From Aricia agestis (taxonomy: Eukaryota; Arthropoda; Insecta; Lepidoptera; Lycaenidae): a stretch of DNA of 64,000 bases. The notes under the pieces were generated by a model, which was not told the origin of the DNA, did no database searches, and saw nothing but the letters and a program-made list of their open reading frames with translations. The translations under genes were made by a program, and so were the position numbers. The DNA is taken from contig NC_056408.1 of the NCBI RefSeq assembly GCF_905147365.1, positions 19,778,001 through 19,842,000 of the forward strand, read 5' to 3'. Below are positions 1 through 25,369 of the stretch, one piece after another (the first letter of the stretch is position 1; each line of letters begins with the position of its first letter).

Positions 1-21
1 ACCCTATATTTTTTGACATTA

Positions 22-2894
22 CTAGAAATTTGGTGGCAAGCTGTATTCAATATGATGCGTCTTAATGTGTCCTTTTAGGCTACATTTCTGAACAAAAGCC
101 TGACCACAAACAGCACAAGCGAAACGGCGGTCGTTATTATGAATTCTCATGTGCTCTCTGAGAGTTTTCTTCCTAGCATAGGATTTTTTGCAAACGGAAC
201 ATTCAAAAATCCTCTCGCCATTATGTTTGACCATGTGCACCCTTAGTTCATTTTTAGTAAAGCATTTGTAGGAACATATCTGGCACTCAAAATCTCTTTC
301 GTCGAGATGATCTCTCTTCATATGTCGCGAGAGCGTGTAGCGTCTGTCGAAAGTTTTGTCGCACACATTACATCTATACTTCAGTGGCGCGAGGCCGTGT
401 ACTTCTACCAAATGCTTTTGGCGTCTAAAATATTCTGAGAACCTTTCTGAGCATTTGGGACACTTGAACCTCTTGATCATCCTGTGTACGGTGTCCACGT
501 GGTTTTTATGCTTCTGGTGGGTCGTGTAAACCTTCTTGCATATCTCGCAGGGATAGTTACCGCCTGTGTGCATGCTCTTGTTGTGAACTTTCAGTCTATA
601 TTTAGTTATGAAGCCCGTCCCGCACAGATTGCAGACATAGTTGCGGTAGTGAATGTTCATATGACGCTCGATTGAACCGAATGTTTCAAAATTGAAACCA
701 CAAACTTGACATTCGTATATATTCGTTTGGGTCAATTTAAAAGGTATTATTCGGTCTGTAAGTTCTGAGTAAAATTTTTTCTTATGTATTTTTACTAAAT
801 GACTTTTCAATTCGTTTAGATTGGGTAAGAATTTTTCACAAATGAGGCACTTCAAGTCTGTAGTGTCAACATACACAACTAAACACTCGGCCCCGTAAGT
901 TCCCAGAATGCTTCTGATTTCTTGTCGTTTATGATTTTTCTCTTGGTGCTCTCTCAATTTGTCTAAGCCCTCAAATATTTTCCTGCAGTAGAAGCACGGA
1001 AACCCTAAGCGATTCTTACTTTTAAAGGGAACAAGACTTGCATTTTCGAGAATAACTGATGCATTTTGAATCTGTGCCATTTTTTCTGAGAGCCAATTAT
1101 TTTGTTTATGAGAAATTGTGTCCTCTTCAAGTAGTTTGGATATTGTTTTAGGGACAATATACTTATCTGGAACAGAAAAGAAGTATATTATTATCAATAA
1201 TTCATTAAGTATCTATATAAAATCAATTGTCCTAAACGACACTCATTACTCATTACACAGCCATTGATTGTAGCGACTAGAGACTTGAAATGGGATAAGA
1301 AGAGATTTTTAGAAATTAAGAATTCTAAAGGGGTAAAAAGGGTAGGGAGAGTGTGAGAAAACATTATTTGACATTCATATGTCACAAGTCACAATTTGTG
1401 AAGCTCCTCTCCTTTGTATTGCTTAGCTCATACAATTTTGCTACACTGCAATGTAGGTACGTCTAGTGTGGTTTCGCGTTAAGGACCCTTCTATACCACG
1501 TGTTTTTCATGCTCTGATGAAGTGCATTATTGATGCGCATGCTTTTTTGCATATTTTTTATGACGATCAAAAGAAGTAGCCAGTACACAATGGCCCACTG
1601 CAGGCCATCCCATTGCGCGCCACGCCTGGAAACCATCCGCCATCATACACCTTTACTCCGTCTACACAATGGCGATGGCTTGTAGTGGGCCAGCATGGTC
1701 CATTCTTAAGAAGTATGTTTACCTTTCAGAAGATCAAGTTGTGTTACATATCCTTGACATATTGTGTATAGAGAGTTTCTTGTAGGCAGTTTAAAATTTG
1801 ATGAAAATCTAGCAAGTAATTCAGCTTCACCATCTATCCTGTCATTGTCGTGAATATCTCTCGTTAATTCTGAAACATCTAAAATGCGAAAATACACATG
1901 AATGAAAAAAAATAAGTGATAATAATTTAGGGTGTAATATGTGTCCCTTATACTCTTAAATGCAACACTAATGTACCATGAGGAAAAAAAAATTAATTTG
2001 TTACCTTAATATTTTGTAACTTTATTATAATATGAAGCACAAAAAGACAATTTATAAGATCAATCTTCTTCATTAAATATTACAGATACTAGTTTCAAAA
2101 TGTAGTCAGTAGCTAACCATTACGCAAAAATATTTTTTTACCTTAATATGTACATATTAAAAATGACTGGAAATAGGCAAATATTATTGCAGAAAATATT
2201 ATGACATTCCTATTCATAATTATTCAATATTACAACTTAATCTTTGTTACCTTCTTCATTATTTTCGCATGGTGTATAATCAGAGTCACAGTCAACGAGT
2301 TCATTTGTTGACTCTTCCTTTACTTCGTTTAATACTTCTTTTTTTATGTCAACAATTTTCATCTCTCTAGCAGGCACTGAAAAGACAATATTTAAATTAT
2401 AGAATTTACAATGCTACACATGATAATATCTTTTTTATTAAGTAACTCAGCTTATTGCTAATGAAATCTTTTTACCATTAATAAAAATAGTGTCATTTTC
2501 ATTAACATTTGTCAGTAGTTTATGTTCACTGTTTATCACCATGTTTCGGAAAATATGTGCCTCTTTTAGACGCTGAATACAGGAGTCACAGATTAATGTG
2601 CTTATTTCTTGGTTCGTTGAAAGCTGTAAAATTAAAGTGAAGGTTAGGAATCGAAAGAATATCTCGAAAAAAAATATATTTGCTTCAGTGGATAACTTAC
2701 GAACGAGTGCGAACGAGTAGTCATATTTTATTATCAAGCTACATTAAACTTACATATAAATTAAAACATTCCATAAAAATGTCAATATAAACTATTCTCG
2801 TGCCATTTTCATAATATTCTTTCATTAAACTCTTGTGATTTCCTTTTACAGAGCAACATCGACATATTCCATAAGACACAGACTTTGAATCCAT
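22..2894 (-). CDS. ZAD-C2H2 zinc-finger protein, five exons
   Basis: Probable nuclear DNA-binding transcription factor. I join five exons on the minus strand: 2754-2894, 2476-2623, 2251-2376, 1723-1878 and 22-1166. All introns are GT-AG and the phases agree (0,1,1,1), giving 571 aa. Exon 1 opens MDSKSVSYGICRCC and exon 2 carries LICDSC. Together these give the two Cys pairs (C11/C14 and C59/C62) of a ZAD, the insect N-terminal dimerisation zinc domain. Exon 3 is an acidic linker containing a 'KEEST' stretch. Exon 4 is a conserved-looking spacer of unknown role. The last exon has about ten C2H2 fingers from residue ~248 to ~560. Its final finger (CGQAFVQKCSLKGHIKTHH) closely resembles the invariant last finger of the cassette gene at 25-55 kb, so the two loci are probably paralogues. 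Introns are short (99-556 bp). Intron 4 holds a small repeat with inverted 'tggccc' ends around 1585-1690. Target DNA is unknown. The domain call is strong; the exon joins are inferred from sequence only. Confidence 0.9.
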
Positions 2895-2950
2895 TTTTAA
2901 AAATAATATAATCAATACGTTCCTTTATTATTTATTACACAGAACAATAT

Positions 2951-3009
2951 TGGTTTAAAAACAACTTTAAAATTATAATACTTGGTTTAAAAACAACTTT
3001 AAAATTATA
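2951..3009. repeat. 27-bp tandem duplication
   Basis: Two copies of a 27-bp AT-rich unit starting tggtttaaaaacaacttt lie at 2951-2977 and 2983-3009, just upstream of the ZAD gene start. No function is visible. Confidence 0.7.
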
Positions 3010-3097
3010 TCTTCGGTTTGTGGATAAACAAAAATCAAAAAATAAATCTTCTTCTTCTTCTTTTGGCGTACTAAAAAAAACATTGAGGTACTATCAT

Positions 3098-3234
3098 ACA
3101 GTCTGTCAAGAAAGTGAAGAAATTAAAAAGTGGCAACATCGTAGTGTCATGTCCCTTTTTTCTTAGATTGATTTGAAAGGGATAACACTACAATGCTGCC
3201 ACTTTTTAATTTCTTCACTTTCTTGACAGACTGT
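3098..3234. repeat. Foldback (palindromic) MITE
   Basis: The left arm starts acagtctgtcaagaaagtga and returns as its reverse complement ending cttgacagactgt. Arms are roughly 60 bp with a short loop. This is a hairpin-type non-autonomous DNA element with no coding potential. A short direct repeat (ttgaggtactat) occurs on both sides of it. Confidence 0.75.
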
Positions 3235-3252
3235 ACTATAGACCATTGAGGT

Positions 3253-3385
3253 ACTATAATTGGAGAGAGCCATAAATAGGTGTATAAGCGTCAAAAGCGT
3301 GTAATGTTATGTCCTACTTACTAGGACATAACATTACACGCTTTTGACGCTTATACACCTATATAAGGCTCTCTCCAGTTATAGT
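3253..3385. repeat. Near-perfect long palindrome
   Basis: Arms of about 62 bp surround a 7-bp loop (acttact). The left arm contains gtgtaatgttatgtcct and the right arm its reverse complement. It lies directly beside the preceding foldback element. It is either a hairpin MITE or a recent inverted duplication. Confidence 0.75.
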
Positions 3386-3693
3386 TTCCTATGATATTCT
3401 ACTTATACAGATATGTTACGTCCATACTATTATCCGGCTTAAATCTCTTCCGAACAATTTTCAAATTCAAAATTGCAGACATTGACAAATTTGACAGATA
3501 AGTGAAAGATACGAAAAACCATTTACATAAAAGAGACAGTTCTATTTTTAAACGTCGAATCGTATCGCTGTCTCTTTCTTCGCCTGAGCTATGACGAAAA
3601 TTCGATTTTTTCAGATTGTTCGAAAAAATAATTGAAAATCTAAATAATCGAGGTATTTATTGCAATCAAGACAATATGTGAACTACATGTAAA

Positions 3694-4030
3694 CTAGATG
3701 TCCCGCGCGGCTTCGCTCGCGTAAATTATTAGGAATTTTACGGAAAACGTACATTTTTTCGCAACAAAATAGCTTATCTCTCTTCACGTAGTCTACTCTA
3801 TATCTATGTCAAATAACATACAAAATTGCTTTAGTAGTTCGTGAGATAAACCCTTCCTAATAATTTTCCGTTTTAACCACATTTCCTCTGTTTCTTTGGT
3901 CCTATTAGTTTTAGCGTGATAAAATAGCCTATAGCCTTCTTTGATAAATGAGCTATCTAACACTAAAATATTTTTTTTAATCGGACCAATAGTTCCTGAG
4001 ATTAGCGTGAGCAATCAAACAAACAAATAT
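3694..4030 (-). mobile_element. Non-autonomous Helitron-like repeat, 3' end
   Basis: Read on the minus strand it ends in a GC-rich stretch followed by CTAG (3694-3697) and T, the Helitron 3' terminus pattern. Its interior matches the repeats at 30600-30815 and 48425-49128, sharing the 'gttcctgagattagcg' and 'gggctatctaacactga' phrases. The 5' end looks truncated near 4030. Confidence 0.55.
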
Positions 4031-5419
4031 TTTTTAAATCGCTTGACAAAATCGAATCTTGATCTAAATGACTATGAAAAGTACCAATGGGTCATAACTC
4101 ATAATAGGCTCATAATCATGGGATGCATGTAACTTATAAGGTATAATATGGTAGTGATGATGAATGTAATTTCAAATTTGCATAGTAGCATATGCTTTCC
4201 GTTCTTAAAGCAATGCAAAAGAGTTCTCTCAGCACCTTCCCGATCTAATCATGGTATACCTTGGTGCAAAATCTTACTTGTTGATTGCATATGCTTAGAC
4301 TACTTCCCACGAAACCGAAGTCACCACATGTTTCCATATAAATTTTAAGGAGTTCCCTCGATTAGTCATGGCTCCCGGCATCAGATCACCAATTTTGTGA
4401 GTATAGTACCAAATTGGGATGATACTCTGTACGCCAAAAGAAAAATTTTGAAAATCGGTTCACAAACGGCGGAGTAATCGTTGAATATAAAAAAACGAAC
4501 ATAACACCTCCCCCATTTTGAAAGTCAGTTAAAATTATAGCCTATGTGTTATTTCATTCGGATACATTTTACATCAACTTTCATTAAGATATATTCAGGG
4601 TCATGTAACTTATAGGGTGACCATGATTGCAAAATAAAACAATGCTGCAATGAGTGACGTTCATTAAATTTTGGTAAGCACTCAGAGAATAAGCAAAAAA
4701 TTCTGGATTTATCTTTTGTTTTATGACGGTCGCCGGCTGCTGCTGCAGCACGCTCGCTTCGCTCGCTCGGCTCCCTCTGTGTTGTGGTCTAAGTTCTAAC
4801 CTAACCTAACCTACTTTTGGACTTTCTGGATTGTGTTTGTTTTTGTTTTGGCGGGGGGCTGCGCCCCCCGAGCCCCTCTTTCGGTGCGACTGCACCCCTC
4901 CGTCCCCCCGCTTCGGTATCCGTGGTAAGTAGGCCTTCCGTTAAGTCTTTATTAATTAATAATATAAATTAATAATGAAATGAAATAAAATACTGAAATG
5001 TTTTCTCTGCTGATCAAATGTATAATCTTACCGACCAAGTAATTATTCTGCCGAGTGACTTTTTATTTTGCAGATACATAATAAAAGTTTCTGCCAGTTA
5101 TGTGTTTAAATTGCTGACCATTCAATGATTATTTACAGAACACGAATTGCAGCCTGATTTTAATTATTGCTAACAAAATCTTTGTATGCTGACAAAATGA
5201 TTTTTTAGCTGTTATTTATTGCAAACCAAATTTTTAAATGGCATACACAAAATTCTTCTCATATATTAATATTCATCATGGGCAGCGCCACGAGTGTTAA
5301 GAAACGAATTACGAAACTAAAACTGTCAAAAAGGCGACTAGTCTCTAACCAATGACATAAGAAACACTTCATATGTCATTGTCTGTAGCCTTATTATATT
5401 ACGGCTAGCCGTTATGAAA
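4031..5419. other. Intergenic, repeat-derived
   Basis: I see no gene here. A block at about 4190-4400 shares 'tggtgcaaaatcttact' with the element at 55460-56071. At 4425-4500 there is a degenerate copy of the 'ggcggagtaatcgttgaa' repeat, also at 20770-20880, 52250-52400 and 52970-53090. A 'cctaacctaacctaacct' run and a G-rich/C-rich inverted pair occur at 4795-4870. From about 4960 to 5270 the sequence is AT-rich with repeated 'tgctgac' phrases. Confidence 0.5.
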
Positions 5420-5575
5420 CCTTCAAGAAAAGAGCATATACCCTCTTAAAAGGCCGGCAACGCACCTGCAGCTCTTCTGATGTTGCGAGTGTCCATGGGC
5501 GACGGTAGTTGCTTACCATCAGGTGACCCGTTTGCTCGTTTGCCCCCTTATTTAATAAAAAAAATAAAGAAAGTA
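5420..5575 (+). repeat. LINE/SINE 3' tail
   Basis: The stretch from aaggccggcaacgcacct to tgctcgtttgcccccttatt followed by A-rich repeats has the look of a common lepidopteran non-LTR retrotransposon tail. A shorter copy of the last part lies at 46563-46606. It appears inserted in a sequence carrying acggctagccgt motifs on both sides (about 5400 and 5680). Confidence 0.6.
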
Positions 5576-5879
5576 ACGTATAGCGCCGAATGCATTCCGG
5601 CGGTTTTTTATTCAGCCGCATTCAATCCGGCTAAACGTCGACACGCCGCATTACAAAACCGCGCCGTTTTTAAAACGGCTAGCCGTAATGTAATACGGCT
5701 AAATATACAATCCGCCTGCGACATATATAAAGTAAATAAAGTATATAAAGTATAAATTCATGAAGTATAAAAAATAATAATAAAATAAAGTATTACGAAG
5801 ACCATACAACTGTACATTTCACTCTGGCAAATACATGATATTATTATTAAAGAAGGATTAATTATATTCTGTTCACTAA

Positions 5880-6320
5880 ACAATGCTGGCATGTCTTGTA
5901 TGGCAAAATCTCTTTGTCGCGGGACAGAAAACCGACAACAATCGGGGAACGAGCCGCGAAGTGCGAAACATCGGATCTCTCACTCATGCTTCGCAGGAAT
6001 TTCGCGGCGCCGCGGCGTCGCGCACGGTTCGCGCGCGAGTGTAGATGCGGTCGGGGAACCAGCCGCAAAGTGCGAAAAATATGCGAATCGGATCCACACT
6101 CACGTTTCGCGGAAATTCCGCGGTGCGGCGACGCGCGCGAGTGGGGATGGGCCGATGGGGCCCACTTGACAGCTGAAATTTCCTTATGCGGGCGCCAGAC
6201 ATGTGAACAAATACGCAAATTCGCTAAGTGTGGCACTGACATTTGCCTATTTGTGCAAAGTTATTGTTGGCATTTTCCTATTTGTGCAAAGTTTGCTCAA
6301 ACTTTGAAGCCCATGTCTGG
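5880..6320. repeat. GC-rich repeat with internal duplication
   Basis: This is an abrupt GC-rich island in AT-rich DNA. A unit of roughly 110 bp containing 'tcggggaac', 'gaagtgcgaaa' and 'ttcgcggcg' occurs twice, diverged (about 5939-6048 and 6049-6145). 'cctatttgtgcaaag' is also repeated (6246 and 6278). 'cgccagacatg' at about 6192 returns inverted at about 6312. Long open frames occur on both strands at once, as expected from composition. Probably a transposon fragment; family not recognised. Confidence 0.5.
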
Positions 6321-7625
6321 CGGCGGCTTCATTCATTGCTGAAATCACGACAGTTTTTTTTTCGTATTATGGCACTTCGGCTATGTCAACAATTAATGTT
6401 AACTGTCGTACTGGGAGCAAAGAGAATGTAATGAGGCATTTTCCTATTTTTTTGATTTGATTGTCAAACAGTTTTCATTTAGGTAACTAGATGGCGTATG
6501 GGTACTATCGGTAATACCGTCATTATTTGCTACAAAACTGGGCAAAAGAATGTAAAACTTGTTATATTTCAATTTGAAAAAGATGCAATAATATTCCGAT
6601 GAATAGGATAATAAAGTTATTATAACGATGTTTTTGTTAAAACTCACGGAAGAAATAGCCCTATGTACTATTTTATTATTTTTTATATTTTTAAATGTCA
6701 CAGGAATTATACATTTTGGTTTTGACAACATCTTACCTGCACTTGTGCAAGATAACGAATATTTAATGGCTAATATTTTACCAATAATGAATATCAAAAA
6801 CCCAAATAACACAATTGTGACATAACATTAAAGGATCGGACATGATTTGGAACCCCCAGGTGTGGGTGGGGTTGGGCAATGCGAAACAGTTCTCTGCAGC
6901 CTATCAGGACTTTTTTTTCATTAAATTTTGGTTTTTCTATGTTTAATTCCACGAAATTCATAACGTTTTGCCTGTGTAAGCGTAGTCCATAAGTTTAGCT
7001 ATTAAATAAGACCTTTTTTATATTCATAGGATATTTACATGATCATCATGTCAGATTAGTGTGAAAGGCCGGGAAAAACTAAAATGGCTGCCATTTTACA
7101 ACCGTGAGAGAGAGAAAAAAATTTGAGAGCCAATTTATGGATGAAATATGCCATACATCAGGACATTAAGGGATCGGACACCGGTGTCGCGACACATTGA
7201 ATATGGCGCGTTTTCGACCGGAGGCACCGGTTAACCTGAAGTGATACTTTGACCGCGCGCTCTCCAGCCTCTTTATCGGAAACGGTTCACCGTATAAAAA
7301 AAAATATGAACAGAAGTTGTAGAGAATTTCGCATTCTACATTATGGTAATAAATAATACAAATACCAAAAAACTCATAGAAAATGAAATATTTACAAAAA
7401 AAAGTGCAAAAACCGATTTTGTGACCTTTTGATCTTGAAATTTAATAGATGCGCACACCCTACCATAAGAAGGTTTTGAGGCAACATTTAGGGTGCCAAT
7501 ATACAAATATTTACAGACTTACATCTGGGTATCTCGAATTCCAAGGTTCCTACCTAATTTAAGCCTAACTTGACTGGACCAAAAGGAGAATTGTCAAAAA
7601 TGGCGTTTTTGTATGATTGCAGCGT
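6321..7625. other. Intergenic, no gene seen
   Basis: AT-rich sequence without a supported gene. The phrase 'attaagggatcggaca' or a near copy occurs at about 6829 and 7167 and again at 52753, which suggests ends of one repeat family. The interval 6841-7180 may be a small element bounded by it. Confidence 0.45.
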
Positions 7626-7789
7626 TAGCCCGGGCGTGCACTAGCGGCCAGGCCGCAACGGGCAGGCCGCGGCGGTCATCGAAAGTATGGTGTGGCTGCA
7701 GATCGCGTTGGGGGCTGCGGCCAGGTGCGCGTCACTCTCAAATCTCGATAGCCGCCGCGGCTTGGCCGCAAGTGCGCGCCCGGGCGTTT
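7626..7789. mobile_element. GC-rich MITE with ~50-bp TIRs
   Basis: The left arm (gcccgggcgtgcactagcgg onward) is matched by the reverse complement of the right arm (ccgcaagtgcgcgcccgggc), continuing through ggccgcggcggtcatcga. It is only about 165 bp, so it is non-autonomous. No target-site duplication could be fixed by eye. Confidence 0.65.
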
Positions 7790-7945
7790 ATTTTTTCGTC
7801 ACGTTCATTATTCATATAATGCCTTGTCGAACTGTATTTTAATATTTATAAGTATCATTTTTATTTTTAAAGAGAAGAGAATGTTTACATAAGTTATGCG
7901 CCAATAAAATAATATATAATTTTATTGGCCAATAAAATTAATATT

Positions 7946-8237
7946 GACGACCTCTGTGGCTCAGTGGTGAGCGCGTTGGCAGCTCAAGCCGGGGGTCGCG
8001 GGTTCGAATCCCGCCGACGGAACAAAAAGTTTTCATAAGTTCCTGGGTCATGGATGTGTATTAAATATGTGTAAGTATCATAATATAATAAAAATCTTAA
8101 ATATATGTATGGTATAAAAGTATTAAATATATTTTCCGTTGTCTGGTACCTGTAACACAAGTCCTTCAGGTACTTACCACGGGGCCAGACTGATATGGTG
8201 TGAAGCGTCCATAGATATTATTATTATTATATTAATT
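7946..8237 (+). repeat. tRNA-derived SINE
   Basis: The head has a Pol III A box (tggctcagtgg, 7957-7967) and B box (ggttcgaatcc, 8001-8011). A unique body follows with ctggtacctgtaacacaagt, then an ATT-rich tail. A diverged body fragment lies inverted at 63640-63782, showing that the unit is interspersed. It is not a functional tRNA gene, because the 3' half runs straight into the body. Confidence 0.8.
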
Positions 8238-8371
8238 GTTATATTTCCTGTACAAATTCACACAAAATTAAGTCTCTCAGATTAAGTCTGAGGAGTTACC
8301 ACAAGCTTAATCCGCTCAAAAAGAATAGGTGTGTAATTATGGAGTTTTTTTTTAAACTTTTTATTTAAAAA

Positions 8372-23955
<15,584 letters not shown>

Positions 23956-24025
23956 TTTCTTGAAAATTTTTAAACAAATTACCCGCAAAACTTCTTCAAC
24001 TAACACATTAATACACTGTACCCAC

Positions 24026-25208
24026 CAGTGTTGCCAGAGCTGTATGATCGAAAGTTACTTATTGTCATGCGAAAAGTAACATTTTGAGGGGAAAACTTAG
24101 AGTACCTATACATTAACAAGCTATAGAGCGCGCGCATCGCTCGTTCCCCGTTGTGCCGATCGTAAGCAGAAGTTTTATAGATACTTGTCAAACGTATAAC
24201 GCAAGTCTAGTGATGTTCCATGCGCCATCGTAAGACGCTTATAGGAAAATATGTTCACACTCGTGCTTACAGTTCATACCTTTTTAGAAGCACTCTATAG
24301 CTTGCTATAATGTTTACTCTATGGGGGAAAAGTAACATTTCATATTACTTATATAATATTTTAAATTCCGCGGGTTTTATCCAGAATGCACGAAAACATA
24401 CTATACTAACGCTTAATTATAAAATAATTTTAATAATAAAATAATTATACGGAATCCAAAAAATCACTTCATCTACAACTCGGGCGAGTTAACTTGACAC
24501 CTGTGACCTGGCTTAAATTTTACCCCTCCCTCGCTTCCCCGCGCAGCACCCCGCTCTCGTCGTACGCGTCCAGTAGCGTTAGCATATTATATCTGTTACC
24601 GTTACACGTGTGTTATTGAGTTTGCGTTTCGGAGTTATTTGTTAGTAGTTAATGGTTATTGTTTTTGGATTTTTGTTGAGTTTTGTTGTGTTATTTGTTA
24701 GTTGTTACGTTTGAACGTTAAATTTGTTAAGTTTTTGTTATTCGTATTAACGTTTGAACATTGCCGTGCGTCTGTGGTATGAATTAGCTACTCACGGAAT
24801 ATATTAATATGAAGCTGATACAAATTATCGGACGCATCCATAAACCTCGTATTCCTGCTGGGGAACCCTTGGGCGAGTCCAACTCGTACTTGGTTAATAC
24901 TGTGGTTAGTGTAGCCCTATAAAAATAACTAGTTCCGGTAACGTAATTTTTTTTTTTAAATAACTTAAAATAAAAAAACTTTTTTTGCACTCAGTACTTA
25001 AGAGAAACGTCAATTGAACCAGGTGTCATGTTAATTCGCCCGAGTTGTATATATCCTATATGTATAGTATGTTTTCGTGCATTCTTGATACCCCCCCCCC
25101 CCCCCGGCATTTAAAATATTATGTAATACGAAATGTTACTTTTCCCCTCATAATGTTACTTTTGCATGACAATAAGTAACTTTCGAACATACAGCTCTGG
25201 CAACACTG
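24026..25208. mobile_element. Long-TIR DNA element between two start codons
   Basis: The left end CAGTGTTGCCAGAGCTGTAT is matched in reverse by the right end, including 'cgaaagttacttattgtcat' and 'gtaacatt..gaggggaaaa'. Further inverted pairs inside ('gtatgttttcgtgcatt', 'caactcgggcgagtta') show long, gapped TIRs. A ~230-bp block at 24097-24325 is present only in the left arm. It carries no transposase. A C homopolymer of about 17 lies at about 25090. No clear target duplication. It fills most of the space between the CYTH start (23955) and the ZAD start (25370). Confidence 0.7.
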
Positions 25209-25369
25209 CTTATTGGTTTTATCTGAAACAAATATGGCCGATCGACGCTAGCGGCTCTATCGCGTTTCCGTTAATCGGTATTAGAATAGTTATAACATTC
25301 TTCTTTTCTGTAAATTAGTGTTACTGTTAAACTCTATCGTCGATATATATACCATATAAATCTGGAAAA
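25209..25369 (+). promoter_or_regulatory. Proximal 5' region of the cassette gene
   Basis: This short unique stretch between the transposon end and the ATG must contain the 5' UTR, and perhaps the start site, of the cassette gene if there is no upstream non-coding exon. It contains 'gctctatcgcgtttccg'. I see no TATA box or certain initiator. Weak assignment by position only. Confidence 0.35.

Noticed and set aside
5891..6342. Overlapping frames of 92-148 aa in the GC-rich island
   Set aside because: Frames are open on both strands because of base composition; Arg-rich text with no domain.
7946..8023. A tRNA gene
   Set aside because: A and B boxes are present, but the 3' acceptor half is missing and the sequence continues into a repeated SINE body.
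24026..25208. Assignment of the promoter element to hAT because of its CAGTG end
   Set aside because: No 8-bp target duplication could be found, so the superfamily is left open.
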